Source: JANOBD01 sp031411495 (GTDB lineage: Bacteria; Planctomycetota; Phycisphaerae; Tepidisphaerales; Tepidisphaeraceae). Taken from it: DNA of 64,000 nt. Location: contig JANOBD010000236.1 in NCBI GenBank assembly GCA_031411495.1, positions 1-64,000 of the forward strand, written 5' to 3'. Below the pieces are notes generated by a model. It was not told where the DNA came from and ran no database searches. It saw only the letters and a program-made list of their open reading frames with translations. The translations under genes were made by a program, and so were the position numbers. Each line of letters opens with the position of its first letter. Position 1 is the first letter of the stretch. Below are positions 51,119 through 60,248 of the stretch, piece after piece.

Positions 51119-54100
51119 ATGTCGCTCGCGATGCGCTCACGTCGTCTACTTGCTCGGGTCATCGAAAACCTTGAATGTCGCCGGCTGCTCAGCGGCGCAG
51201 GGGGGCTTCTTCAAGACTGGGGCGATGCACCCGACAGCTTCGGGACCGTTGCCGCCAGCAGCGGTGCCTTTCACCTGTTGACGCCCAATATGCACCTGGG
51301 AAGCACCATCGATCCCGAGCCCGACGGGATGCCCTCGGCCCTGGCAAACCGGGACGACGCGACGGGCGGCGACGATGAGGACGGGGTGCTCTTTACGACA
51401 CCGCTGTTCCCCGGCATGCCGGCGAGCTTCGATGTGATCAACGGTGGCGGCGGCGGTCGACTCAACGCGTGGATCGATTTCAATGCCGACGGCAATTTCG
51501 ATCCCACTGTCGAGCAGATCGCGACCGATCTCTTCATGAACCCCGCGTCGATCATCACGATCAACTTCATCGTCCCGGCCGGCGCCGCGGTCGGCAACAC
51601 CTACGGACGCTTCCGACTCAATGAAGCCGGTGGAATCGGCCCACGCGGCTTCGGCGATTTCGGTGAGGTCGAGGACTACCAGGTCAAGATACAGGATCCC
51701 ACCGGCGGCGGCGGGTCGGATGACCGTTTCGACTTCGGCGATGCCCCCGACACCTACCGAACCAAACTCGTCAGCAACGGCCCGCGCCACAAGGCCATCG
51801 CCGCGCTTCACCTCGGACCGAAAGTCGACATCGAAGTCGACGGCCAACCCAACGCCGGTGCGACCGGCGACGACCTGAACAACTCCGCCGACGAAGACGG
51901 CGTCGCCTTCACCTCGAACATCGACATCGGGTTCAATGCGACGGTCGACCTGAACAACGGCGGCATCGCCACCGGCCGCGTTGACGCCTGGGTGGATTTC
52001 AACCGCGACGGCGACTTCGCCGACGCGGGCGAGAAGATCTTCAATTCGATCGCGCTTCCGCCGGGCACGCATCCCAATTCGTTTGCCGTCCCGGCGGGCG
52101 CCGTCGAAGGGCCGAGCTTCGCGCGGTTCCGCATCAGCTTTAACGGCGGCTTGAGTTACGATGGGTACGGCTACGAAGGCGAGGTGGAAGACTATTCCAT
52201 CCGCATCCGCCGCAACCCCGACACCGTCCTCGATTACGGCGATGCGCCCGACACCTACCAGACGCTGCTCGCCTCCAACGGCGCGCGGCACTCGCCTTCC
52301 ACCATCTGGCGGCTCGGCGGAAAGGTCGATGTCGAGGCGAACGGCCAGCCCGGCGTCAACGCGGACGGCGACGATTTGAACGTCTCAGACGACGAAGACG
52401 GAATCGTCTTCCTCGACCCGCTCATCCCCGGCGCGGCGGTTCGCGTGCAGGTCACCAACGGCGGCACCGCCGCGGGACGGCTCGACGCGTGGCTCGACGT
52501 TCTGGCCAACGGGAACTTCACCGATCCGTTCGACCAGATCTTCAACACCGTCAACGTCAATCCGGGCACGCAGACCCTCACCTTCATCGTGCCGACCTTT
52601 GCCAACACGGGGGTCACTTATTCGCGCTTCCGCATCAGTCCCAACGGCGGGCTCTCGCCGTTCGGCTTCGGCTTCACCGGCGAAGTCGAGGACTACCAGA
52701 ATCGCATCGAACCCGTCACGAGCCGACAGCTCGATTTCGGCGATGCCCCGGAGTTCGCGGCCGTCGCAGGGTACCCGACGACGCTCGGCGGCGCGGTCGG
52801 TAACCCGGCGCGACACCTGATCGCACCCAACGGCCCGCGCCTGGGCGCACTGCTCGACGCCGAGGTCGACGGCCAACCCAATGTCGCAGCCACCGGCGAC
52901 GATCTGAACACCAGCGATGACGAAGACGGCGTGCTCGTCGGCGGTCTCGCGCTCAACGCCGTGACGTTCACACGCGGAGCGGCCGTCGTGCTCTCGATTA
53001 CCAACGGCGGCGCGGCCGGCAGGCTCAATGCGTGGTTCGACTGGAACCAGAACGCGACGTGGGAACCGTCCGAGCAGGTCGCGACGAATCTTCTCCTGCC
53101 GCCGGGCACGACGTCGCTCACCATTCTCGTGCCCACCACGCTGCCGATCGGCGCGTCGATCTACTCGCGCTTCCGCATCAACACCGCCGGCGGATTGACG
53201 CCGCAGGGCTTCGCACAGGACGGCGAAGTGGAAGACTATCGAACGATCGTCAATGAGAACCCCATTCAAGCGCCGCTCGACTACGGCGACGCGCCGACGC
53301 GATTCCCGCTCGCGGTCGGCTATCCGACGCTGCTTGCCGAGAACGGCGCGCGCCATGGCCGCGAAGCGAACATGCCGATCCTCGGCAACCTGTGGGACAG
53401 CGAATCGGACGGCCAGCCGACCGTCACCGCGCTGGGAGACGACACCGTCGCAACCGATGACGAAGACGGCGTCTTCGACACCGCCGGCGTGAAGCTGGAA
53501 AACTCTCAGTTCACTTCCGGCCGGGTCAACCGCGTCGTCGTCGACGTCGGCGGCGGATCGCCGGGCTACGTCAACGGCTGGGTCGATCTCAACCTCGACG
53601 GCGACTGGAACGACCCCGGCGAACAGTTCATCACCGACGACCTCACCACCGGCATCAACACCTACGCATTCTTTATGCCGGCCGGTGCGCAAGGCGCGAC
53701 CTATCTCCGCTTCCGCGTGAGCACGGTGTCGGGCCTGGGCACGACGGGACTGGCGAAAAACGGCGAAGTCGAGGACTACCGCGTCAACGTGGTCAAGGAC
53801 ACGGTCAAGCCGCAGGTGATCCGCACCGCCTTCGAATACAAACTCCGCCAGGCGATCACGTTCTTCTTCAGCGAGCCGATCGACCCGAGCACCGTTTCGC
53901 CGGGCGATCTGCTGGTCGAGAACCTCGATGACGGCTCGGTTTACACGCCGGTGGCGGTCATCCCGAACCCTGGCCTCGACGCGTTCACCTTCGTCCTGAA
54001 CACGCCGGGCAATTTCGTCAGCAACGGCGATTACCGCTTCACGATGGCCGCCAACGCGGTGGCCGACCCGAGCGGAAACGGCAACATCGGCCCGGCCGTC

Positions 54101-54361
54101 GCGCAGGGCAACAGCCTCTTCTACCTCGCCGGCGATGTGAACCACGACCGCAAGGTGAACTTTGACGACCTGCTGGTCGTCGCCCAGCACTACAACACGC
54201 CGGGCAACGACTTCTCGCAGGGCAACGTCAACTACTCGCTCGGCGGCGCGGTGAACTTCGACGACCTGCTCATCACCGCGCAGAACTACGGCGTGAGCCT
54301 CTTCTCCTCGACGCCGATCGGCGATTCGCACGATCGCGTCGCATCGGAAGTGCTCGCCTGA
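51119..54361 (+). CDS. Large secreted GEVED-repeat protein with Ig-like and dockerin domains
   Basis: 1080 residues. N-terminal LECRRLLSGAGG is an LEPR-xLL-type motif. Five repeats follow, each opening with FDFGDAPDTY-like sequence, having a DDEDGV or ADEDGV acidic turn and closing with GEVEDYQVKI, GEVEDYSIRI, GEVEDYQNRI, GEVEDYRTIV and GEVEDYRVNV; this is the GEVED family. After DTVKPQVIRTAFEYKLRQAI comes an SbsA-type Ig domain, then two dockerin-like loops (DVNHDRKVNFDDLLVVAQHY; GAVNFDDLLITAQNYG). The role is probably surface-associated and structural. GCGGAGGAATGCC before the ATG at 51119 is a good ribosome site; the open frame further upstream is not used. A terminator follows. Confidence 0.88.
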   Translation: MSLAMRSRRLLARVIENLECRRLLSGAGGLLQDWGDAPDSFGTVAASSGAFHLLTPNMHLGSTIDPEPDGMPSALANRDDATGGDDEDGVLFTTPLFPGMPASFDVINGGGGGRLNAWIDFNADGNFDPTVEQIATDLFMNPASIITINFIVPAGAAVGNTYGRFRLNEAGGIGPRGFGDFGEVEDYQVKIQDPTGGGGSDDRFDFGDAPDTYRTKLVSNGPRHKAIAALHLGPKVDIEVDGQPNAGATGDDLNNSADEDGVAFTSNIDIGFNATVDLNNGGIATGRVDAWVDFNRDGDFADAGEKIFNSIALPPGTHPNSFAVPAGAVEGPSFARFRISFNGGLSYDGYGYEGEVEDYSIRIRRNPDTVLDYGDAPDTYQTLLASNGARHSPSTIWRLGGKVDVEANGQPGVNADGDDLNVSDDEDGIVFLDPLIPGAAVRVQVTNGGTAAGRLDAWLDVLANGNFTDPFDQIFNTVNVNPGTQTLTFIVPTFANTGVTYSRFRISPNGGLSPFGFGFTGEVEDYQNRIEPVTSRQLDFGDAPEFAAVAGYPTTLGGAVGNPARHLIAPNGPRLGALLDAEVDGQPNVAATGDDLNTSDDEDGVLVGGLALNAVTFTRGAAVVLSITNGGAAGRLNAWFDWNQNATWEPSEQVATNLLLPPGTTSLTILVPTTLPIGASIYSRFRINTAGGLTPQGFAQDGEVEDYRTIVNENPIQAPLDYGDAPTRFPLAVGYPTLLAENGARHGREANMPILGNLWDSESDGQPTVTALGDDTVATDDEDGVFDTAGVKLENSQFTSGRVNRVVVDVGGGSPGYVNGWVDLNLDGDWNDPGEQFITDDLTTGINTYAFFMPAGAQGATYLRFRVSTVSGLGTTGLAKNGEVEDYRVNVVKDTVKPQVIRTAFEYKLRQAITFFFSEPIDPSTVSPGDLLVENLDDGSVYTPVAVIPNPGLDAFTFVLNTPGNFVSNGDYRFTMAANAVADPSGNGNIGPAVAQGNSLFYLAGDVNHDRKVNFDDLLVVAQHYNTPGNDFSQGNVNYSLGGAVNFDDLLITAQNYGVSLFSSTPIGDSHDRVASEVLA

Positions 54362-54390
54362 TCGATTCGGGACGCATGCCAGGAAGCGAA

Positions 54391-54428
54391 GGCGCGACGG
54401 GTGATTTTTGCCCGTCGCGCCCTCATTT
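54391..54428 (+). terminator. Rho-independent terminator
   Basis: An 11-bp perfect stem, GGCGCGACGGG (54391-54401) with CCCGTCGCGCC (54411-54421), encloses a T-rich 9-nt loop and is followed by CTCATTTTG. It lies 29 bp after the GEVED gene. The remaining gap to 54705 shows no gene. Confidence 0.8.
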
Positions 54429-54705
54429 TGCCGCGTGGCGATCGCGCTGCGCCCCGGGGCGTTCGCTGACATTCAAATCGACGGCCGGAAAATCGAGCTG
54501 GCCGCGCTCGACGGGGGATTCCGATCGACGAGTCGTCATCATTGAGATGGGCGGTCGGTTCGCGCGATCGCCGCCTGCTGCGCCGGTGACCGCAACGCGC
54601 GGGATGCTGCCGCAGGTCGAAGGCGTGCTTCACGTCGCGGCGCACTACCGACGCGACCCACGCGGTGCTCGAGGTCGAAAGGCGATCGGCGTTCGCAGGA
54701 CCCGG

Positions 54706-55026
54706 TCACGCGCTTCCGTTCGCCGGCATGAAGGCGCGCGCAACGGCTTCGGATGAAACCAGATGCCGTAGACTCGGCGGAGTCGGAGCGACGGCCTTGC
54801 GGACCGGGCGGGCCGGTTCGCCGCGGAAAATCCGCTCCATCGCTTCCAATTGCCGCTGGTGTGCTTCGCGCGCCTCGTTCAGGGCGGCGATCTGCCGCTC
54901 GATGTCACGGCAATGATTCTTCGCCTCGTGATAGATGTGTTCGCCTCGGCGGAGCCAGTCACTGATTCGTTGATCCACTGCGACCTCCAAATCGCTTAAC
55001 GTCCCTTGAAGTTCATCCCCGTTCAC
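54706..55026 (-). CDS. Hypothetical helical protein
   Basis: 106 residues from a GTG at 55026. The sequence is mainly helical and charged: LQGTLSDLEVAVDQRISDWL, RRGEHIYHEAKNHCRDIERQ and IAALNEAREAHQRQLEAMER suggest a coiled coil; the tail is Pro/Ala-rich. No family was recognised. The GTG was chosen because it falls 20 bp after the stop of the small membrane-protein frame upstream on the same strand. The same frame is open further, to 55353, so the start is uncertain. Confidence 0.45.
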   Translation of the reverse strand: MNGDELQGTLSDLEVAVDQRISDWLRRGEHIYHEAKNHCRDIERQIAALNEAREAHQRQLEAMERIFRGEPARPVRKAVAPTPPSLRHLVSSEAVARAFMPANGSA

Positions 55027-55046
55027 CTGCCGGATCGATTCGCCGG

Positions 55047-55181
55047 TCAGGGAAGGTGGCCTATCTGTGAGCCGATCGCGAATCCCAACCCCAACACCAT
55101 CACCGTCAGAATGGCCTGGGCGAGGAGGGTGCTGAGTGCGACTTTGTCGAGCAACCGGCTGATCGTTGTCTTTCCTGGCAT
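55047..55181 (-). CDS. Small one-helix membrane protein (44 residues)
   Basis: ATG at 55181 to TGA at 55047. The translation is MPGKTTISRLLDKVALSTLL then AQAILTVMVLGLGFAIGSQI and GHLP: a basic N-terminus, then one membrane helix of about 25 residues. It lies 20 bp upstream of the GTG of the helical hypothetical gene, which suggests an operon. No family was recognised, and the frame is short enough that it could be chance. Confidence 0.4.
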   Translation of the reverse strand: MPGKTTISRLLDKVALSTLLAQAILTVMVLGLGFAIGSQIGHLP

Positions 55182-55553
55182 AGCCTGAGATTCCAATGTG
55201 GCGGCACGCGTGCGTATCGGTACTCGCCTGATGCCGGCACGAAATCGGGCACCAAACGTGAGATTGGCGAGACTTTACCGGCGAAGGAAGGGGCTGGCCG
55301 CCGATGGCGGTTCCTTCACGACGGGGGCGAATCCACTGGTTGACGTTGTCCATCCCTGCTCGCCACGGGAGCGTGTTGGAACGGAATGAGAGCCCTTTTT
55401 CTACGCTCCCCGACTCTCAGCGGGCTTGGACCATCAGACATCGGCTGAAAAATCAGGAAAACGAGGTGTGACCGGTCGTCTCTCGCGATGGGGAAGGCGG
55501 GTCCGTAAGATGCCGGCCCCTGATCCGTTTCACCAACCAACCGGAGACCGGCC
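55182..55553. other. Intergenic region between divergent genes, no recognisable gene
   Basis: 372 bp that should hold promoters for the divergent small-membrane-protein and kinase genes. CCGGAGACCGGCC just before 55554 contains the ribosome site of the kinase. Nothing else was recognised. Confidence 0.45.
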
Positions 55554-56633
55554 GTGAAGATCCGTGATGCAGCATCGTGTAAGCATGACCTGATAGCGCT
55601 CGGCGAGTGCATGATCCGTCTTTCGCCGCCGGGGCATGGCCGTGTGGAGTTCGCCTCGAGCCTCGAAGTGTGGGTGGGCGGCGGCGAGTACAACGTCGCC
55701 TACGCCTTGGCCCGATTAGGGTTGCGCACGGGATGGGTGGGTGGGACCAACACCAGCCCGATGGGCAAGATCATCCTCAACCACGGCCGGGCCGTCGGCA
55801 TGGACATGAGCCACGCCGTCGTGCGCAAATATGACGGCTACGGAAAGAAAGACCGCGTCGGTCTGAACTTCACTGAAGTCGGCCACGGCAAGCGCGCCTC
55901 GACGACGCTTTACGACCGCGGCAACTCCGCCACCGCCGGCATCAAGCCAGGAGAAATCAACTGGAAGAAACTTTTTGTCGAAGAGGGCGTCCGCTGGCTG
56001 CACACCGGAGGGATCTTCGCGGCGCTCTCGGCCGATACGCGCGCCGTCGTCGCCGAGGCGGTGAAGGCCGCCCACGAGGCGGGGACCATCGTCAGCTACG
56101 ACCTCAACTTCCGCTCCAAGCTCTGGAGCAGCAAGGAAGCGATCGAAACCACCAAGCCGCTGGTGCCGTATATCGATTGTCTCATCGGCAACGAGGAGGA
56201 CTTCGAAAAAGTGCTCGGCTACCACGCGGAAGGCGTGGATGTCGAAAAGAATGAACTCGACACGGCCGCGTTCAAGAAGATGGTGGAACGCGTCGTTCAA
56301 GATTTTCCGAACATCAAGATCGTCGGAACCACGCTCCGCGGCGTCCATAGTGCTACGGTCAACGACTGGTCGGCGATCATGTGGGCAGGTGGCAAGTTTT
56401 ATGACGGCATCAACCTGCCAAAGCTTGAGATCGAAGACCGCGTCGGCGGTGGCGATGGATTCGCGAGTGGGTTTACGTACGGATTCCTCACCGGCAAGGA
56501 GCCGCAGGAGTGTGTGGATCTCGGCGTCGCGCACGGCGCCATGCTGATGAGCACGCGCGGCGACACCAGCCAGATCGAACTCGACGAACTGCTGCACGTC
56601 GCCGGCGGCGGCAGCGCGCGAATCAAGCGGTGA
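55554..56633 (+). CDS. kdgK: PfkB-family sugar kinase, probable 2-dehydro-3-deoxygluconokinase
   Basis: 359 residues from a GTG at 55554. The start LIALGECMIRLSPPGHGRVE with VWVGGGEYNVAYALARLGLR is characteristic of KDG kinases. SYDLNFRSKLW (the D-x-N-x-R motif) and CLIGNEEDFEKVLG follow, and the catalytic region is DRVGGGDGFASGFTYGFL, in which GGGDGF replaces the usual GAGDxF; the catalytic Asp is kept. KdgK phosphorylates 2-keto-3-deoxygluconate to KDPG, the substrate of the aldolase at 41163-41801. A GH50-like gene follows 28 bp later, so it may take part in polysaccharide use (inference). Confidence 0.82.
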   Translation: MKIRDAASCKHDLIALGECMIRLSPPGHGRVEFASSLEVWVGGGEYNVAYALARLGLRTGWVGGTNTSPMGKIILNHGRAVGMDMSHAVVRKYDGYGKKDRVGLNFTEVGHGKRASTTLYDRGNSATAGIKPGEINWKKLFVEEGVRWLHTGGIFAALSADTRAVVAEAVKAAHEAGTIVSYDLNFRSKLWSSKEAIETTKPLVPYIDCLIGNEEDFEKVLGYHAEGVDVEKNELDTAAFKKMVERVVQDFPNIKIVGTTLRGVHSATVNDWSAIMWAGGKFYDGINLPKLEIEDRVGGGDGFASGFTYGFLTGKEPQECVDLGVAHGAMLMSTRGDTSQIELDELLHVAGGGSARIKR

Positions 56634-56661
56634 TGACTTGCGGGCACAAGATCGATCGAAC

Positions 56662-58749
56662 ATGGCACTGCGGCGCGAACATCAACGTCTCCTGGCCGCG
56701 ACGGTGAGCCTGCTGTCGTGTGCGGCCACGTGCGCGCGGGCGGACAAGGTGTTCTGCGATCTGCACAAGCCGGATGATCCTTCGTTCGTGTTCACGCAGC
56801 TCAGCGGCGCGCAGCGCACGCCGGACGGCCTGGTGATGCAGACGACCACGCCTGGCGAAAACGTCGCCGTCAAGTTGCGTCCGGCCGAGGGCGCGTGGGA
56901 TGCGTCGAACTACTCGCGCATCGTGCTCGACATCGAAAACCGATCGGATTCGCCGGCGCAGATCCGCGTCCGCGTGCTGAATCCCGGCGGCAATGATTTC
57001 CTGGATTCGGCGACCGCGCAGGGGTTTATTCCCGCGTTCAAGCGCGCCAGTTTCAACGTTTACTTCTATCGGAAAGAAGAGGACCTGAACCTGTTCCCCG
57101 CGCTCAAGGTGTTCAAGGGCATGCGCTGTCTGCCCGGCGGATTCCAGACGCACTGGCGGACGATCAACCCCGGCGACCTCCGCGCGATCGATCTGGAGAT
57201 CGTCGCCGACGCCAAGCCGCAGATCCTCGTGCTCCACGGCATCTCGGCCAGCTCGCCGGTCGTGTCCGATATTCTGCGCGAGAAGGGCGAAAAGTTCTTT
57301 CCGTTCGTCGACAAGTGGGGCCAGTACCGCTGGGCCGACTGGCCGGAGAAAGTGAAGTCCGACGCCGACCTGGTGGCCGCGTACAACCTGGAGATCGACG
57401 ACCTGAAGAAGAATCCGCCGCTCGCGGATCGCGACGAGTACGGCGGATACATCGGCAGCGGGCCGAAGCTGAACCCGGCGACTTTCTTCCGCGTGGCGCG
57501 CGTTGAAGACCGCTGGTGGCTCGTGGATCCGCTGGGCAATCTCTTCTGGTCGCACGGCGCCAACTCGGTGGGGACCGACTCGGCCTCGACGGTCGTCACC
57601 GGCCGTGCGAATTACTTCGCCGACCTTCCGCCCCGCGACAGCCTCTTCGCCGCCGCGTGGGCGCGCGAAAACGACGGCGACGAGCGCTTCGATCATCTGA
57701 AGTCCAACCTCATCCGCCAGCTCGGCCCGAACTTCGCCCAGACGATGATCGGCCTCGACAACGACCGCATGCAGAGCTGGGGGCTGAACACGATCGGCGG
57801 ATGGTCGAGCCCGGCCGTCATCGCGCAGCACCGCGTGCCGTACACGATGTCGGTGCATCCCGCGTGGCCGAGCGTGAAACGCGGCGTGCCGGACGTGTAC
57901 GCGCCGGACTTCGAGAAGCGCATGGCCGACGGCGTGGCGAAGGCCGTCGGCACGGCCGCGGGCGACCCGTGGTGCATCGGGTTCTTCATCGACAACGAGC
58001 TGCTCTGGGAAATGAACCCGCTCGAGTTCATTTCCAGCCTTCTGGCCAGCCGACCCGACGCGTTCACCAAGCGCCAGTTCATCGCCCAGCTCCGCGCGCA
58101 GAACAGCGATATCGCCGCGCTCAACAAGCAGCTCGGCACCAGTTACGAGAACTGGGACGCGATGGAGAAATCCCAGCAGAAGCTCAGGCCCGAGCAGCTC
58201 GAGCAATCGGAGCCGATCCGCACGCTGTCGCTGGCGTTCTATGCGGATGTCGCGGCGCGGTATTTCCGCTCGGCCTCTTCCGCGATCCACGCCGCCGCGC
58301 CGGGGCAGTTGTATCTCGGCTGCCGGATGCACGTGCAGAACAAGCTGCTGGTGGAAGTGGCGGCGAAGTACTGCGACGTGCTGAGCTTCAATCGCTACGA
58401 GAACTCGGTGGCGGATTTTGATGCGCTCGGCGCCGATCTGCCGGTGCTGATCAGCGAGTTTCACTTCGGCGCATTGGATGCCGGCATGCTCGGCACCGGA
58501 TTGCGGCCGGCTTCCGATCGCTACGATCGCTCGGCGAAGTACGTGGATTATGTCGAAGGCGCGCTGCACAACCCGCGGATCATCGGCACCCACTGGTTCG
58601 CGTATTGTCCGCAGTCGATCACCGGCCGCGAAGACGGCGAAAACTTCAACACCGGCCTCTTCGACGTCTGCAACCAGCCGTACCCGGAGATGCGCAGCGC
58701 GCTGCGCATCGTGGCGAAGGCGATGTATCCGCTGCGGCTAGGTAAATGA
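56662..58749 (+). CDS. Secreted glycoside hydrolase, GH50/beta-agarase-like
   Basis: 695 residues. Signal peptide RLLAATVSLLSCAATCARA in the first 27 residues. A jelly-roll-like N-terminal part (about 35-200; SRIVLDIENRSDSPAQIRVR) precedes a TIM-barrel region. ATFFRVARVEDRWWLVDPLG and NLFWSHGANSVG are the hallmarks of agarase-like GH50-type enzymes; GFFIDNELLWEM may carry the acid/base Glu and LPVLISEFHFGALDAG the nucleophile Glu. It presumably cleaves an external galactan or related polysaccharide (inference). The ATG at 56662 starts the signal peptide. It follows the kinase gene by 28 bp on the same strand. Confidence 0.7.
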   Translation: MALRREHQRLLAATVSLLSCAATCARADKVFCDLHKPDDPSFVFTQLSGAQRTPDGLVMQTTTPGENVAVKLRPAEGAWDASNYSRIVLDIENRSDSPAQIRVRVLNPGGNDFLDSATAQGFIPAFKRASFNVYFYRKEEDLNLFPALKVFKGMRCLPGGFQTHWRTINPGDLRAIDLEIVADAKPQILVLHGISASSPVVSDILREKGEKFFPFVDKWGQYRWADWPEKVKSDADLVAAYNLEIDDLKKNPPLADRDEYGGYIGSGPKLNPATFFRVARVEDRWWLVDPLGNLFWSHGANSVGTDSASTVVTGRANYFADLPPRDSLFAAAWARENDGDERFDHLKSNLIRQLGPNFAQTMIGLDNDRMQSWGLNTIGGWSSPAVIAQHRVPYTMSVHPAWPSVKRGVPDVYAPDFEKRMADGVAKAVGTAAGDPWCIGFFIDNELLWEMNPLEFISSLLASRPDAFTKRQFIAQLRAQNSDIAALNKQLGTSYENWDAMEKSQQKLRPEQLEQSEPIRTLSLAFYADVAARYFRSASSAIHAAAPGQLYLGCRMHVQNKLLVEVAAKYCDVLSFNRYENSVADFDALGADLPVLISEFHFGALDAGMLGTGLRPASDRYDRSAKYVDYVEGALHNPRIIGTHWFAYCPQSITGREDGENFNTGLFDVCNQPYPEMRSALRIVAKAMYPLRLGK

Positions 58750-58780
58750 AAAACGCGATGCGCCGAAGCTGCATCGCGTT
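58748..58780 (-). terminator. Terminator between convergent genes
   Basis: A 10-bp perfect stem, AACGCGATGC (58752-58761) with GCATCGCGTT (58771-58780), has a 9-nt loop. On the minus strand it is followed by TTTCATTT, so it should end transcription of the pseudopilin gene. Confidence 0.65.
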
Positions 58781-58806
58781 CACCCCTTCAATCTGTGCCT
58801 CGTGGA

Positions 58807-59721
58807 TCAGAAGCCCGTCGGGTCGGGCTGCGGGTTGCCGGTGTAGCGCTGGCGCAGGGCGTCTTTGCGGGTGAAGAACTCGGCGTGGGCGTCGAAGAAG
58901 ACGACGTTGCCCTTGGCGTCCTGGTTGACGTTGCCGGAGGCGGCAGTGCTGCTGCGTGCGGCGGCTCGCTTGGCCTGGTGGCGGGCGGCGACGCCATTGA
59001 TGTTTCCCGATGCCCACTGCGTCGGGTTCGGGTTGAAGTTGCCGTCGTCGAGCGTGATTTCATCTTCGCAGATGAACGAGATCTTCTCGGAAGGTGCCTT
59101 GATCGAGCTGATCCGGCCGGTGAAGTTGCCGTCGAAGCGTCCGCCCTTCTTTTCGCCGCTGTAGAAGGTGTTCATGCCGTAGCTGTAGCGGTAGGCGCCG
59201 CGATCGGTGGAGTTGGGCCGCGCGTCGAGGTTGTCGGAAGGGCAGCGGAAGACGTTGTCGAGAAAGTCGCTGGCCTTGTTGGCTTCGACGCCGTTGGTGC
59301 CGGTGTCGATCATCTTCACGTTCATGTACTTGGCCAGGCCGCTGTAGGTGATGTTCTGAGCGACGATGTTGGATGGCGGCAGGCCGGTGATCGGGTCGAT
59401 CGAACGGCGCCAGGCAATGAAGTCGACCGGGTTCTGGATGTTCGGGTCGGTGGCGGACGTGACCTTCTGGTAGTTGCCGTTGGTGTCCATGTAGTAGATG
59501 TTGCCGAACGTGGCCGAGGTGGGCAGGTGACCCTTCTTCTCGGCGGCGAACATGATGGTGGCCTGCATGATGCTGCGCAGGTTGCTCATGCACTTCACTT
59601 GCCGGGCTTTCTCGCGGGCGCTGTTGAGCACCGGGAGGAGGATGGAGATGAGCATCGCGATGATGCCGATCACCACGAGCAGTTCGACGAGCGTAAATCC
59701 ACGACGTGCCTGGTTCCGCAT
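58807..59721 (-). CDS. Type II secretion pseudopilin-like protein (prepilin N-methylation motif)
   Basis: 304 residues. The N-terminus MRNQARRGFTLVELLVVIGI is a type IV prepilin motif: cleavage after Gly8, conserved Glu at position 5 of the mature form, then a long hydrophobic helix to about residue 32. The C-terminus has DAKGNVVFFDAHAEFFTRKD, an H-x-DG-like end as in the DUF1559 type; here FFDAHAE replaces the usual DGH. The protein should be processed by a prepilin peptidase and assembled at the envelope, possibly through the secretin encoded at 45321-49046 (inference). GAGGAGTTGCC before the ATG at 59721 is a good ribosome site. Confidence 0.85.
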   Translation of the reverse strand: MRNQARRGFTLVELLVVIGIIAMLISILLPVLNSAREKARQVKCMSNLRSIMQATIMFAAEKKGHLPTSATFGNIYYMDTNGNYQKVTSATDPNIQNPVDFIAWRRSIDPITGLPPSNIVAQNITYSGLAKYMNVKMIDTGTNGVEANKASDFLDNVFRCPSDNLDARPNSTDRGAYRYSYGMNTFYSGEKKGGRFDGNFTGRISSIKAPSEKISFICEDEITLDDGNFNPNPTQWASGNINGVAARHQAKRAAARSSTAASGNVNQDAKGNVVFFDAHAEFFTRKDALRQRYTGNPQPDPTGF

Positions 59722-60038
59722 GGCAACTCCTCACATGAGCCTTATTCCGCAGGCACGGGTCCGCACCCGTGCGTTCACGTGTCCGCGCACGTGCATGCAG
59801 GAAAGATAACCCGCTTTATCCAAATGTAATTGCATGATCGCGGAAAGGTTTTACGAAGGGGCGCAAATCGGCCGATTCGGTAACCTTGCCGTCATTTGCG
59901 TGGAACGCCGTACCGCGACGCGAGTTAGCTCGATGATGACCCGTCGCCGAGTAATCGATTCGGTTGCAGAATTGTTCCGGGTTCGCGGGCGGTGCCGAAC
60001 CGTCGTCGATGCCGGATGGAGCGGGAACTTCGTGGTGT
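59722..60038. other. Intergenic region, with hairpin 59753-59772, no recognisable gene
   Basis: 317 bp upstream of the pseudopilin gene. GCACGGGT (59753-59760) and ACCCGTGC (59765-59772) form an 8-bp hairpin, about 32 bp before the pseudopilin start in the 5' leader. Nothing else was recognised. Confidence 0.4.
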
Positions 60039-60248
60039 TCATGCCGGCTTCTTCGAAACCCATCTCACCAGCACGTGGCCCTTCCACATCAGCAGGCCCG
60101 TCACCACGATCGCCGGAAAGAACACGAACCGAACTGCCGGCGCGTACTGCGGGATGTCGGCGAACGGGCTGTAAATGTAGCCGGCGATCGGGATGCTCAG
60201 CACCAGGTGAATCCAGCGGAAGATCGTACGCAGCGTCGAATTACTCAT
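60039..60248 (-). CDS. Small membrane protein, two helices
   Basis: 69 residues: MSNSTLRTIFRWIHLVLSIP, IAGYIYSPFADIPQYAPAVR and FVFFPAIVVTGLLMWKGHVL with a short basic tail. Two hydrophobic helices are seen, about 12-26 and 40-57. No family was recognised. It starts at 60248, overlapping by 8 bp the end of the YdeI-like gene upstream on the same strand, a sign of translational coupling. Confidence 0.7.
   Translation of the reverse strand: MSNSTLRTIFRWIHLVLSIPIAGYIYSPFADIPQYAPAVRFVFFPAIVVTGLLMWKGHVLVRWVSKKPA

Noticed and set aside
49125..51140. Extended FGGY kinase frame reaching to 51140
   Set aside because: The extra N-terminal part overlaps gatC on the other strand; the family start MRVLAIDIG is at 50507.
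56623..58593. Minus-strand open frame opposite the GH50-like gene
   Set aside because: The plus-strand gene has a signal peptide and glycosidase motifs; the antisense frame has neither.
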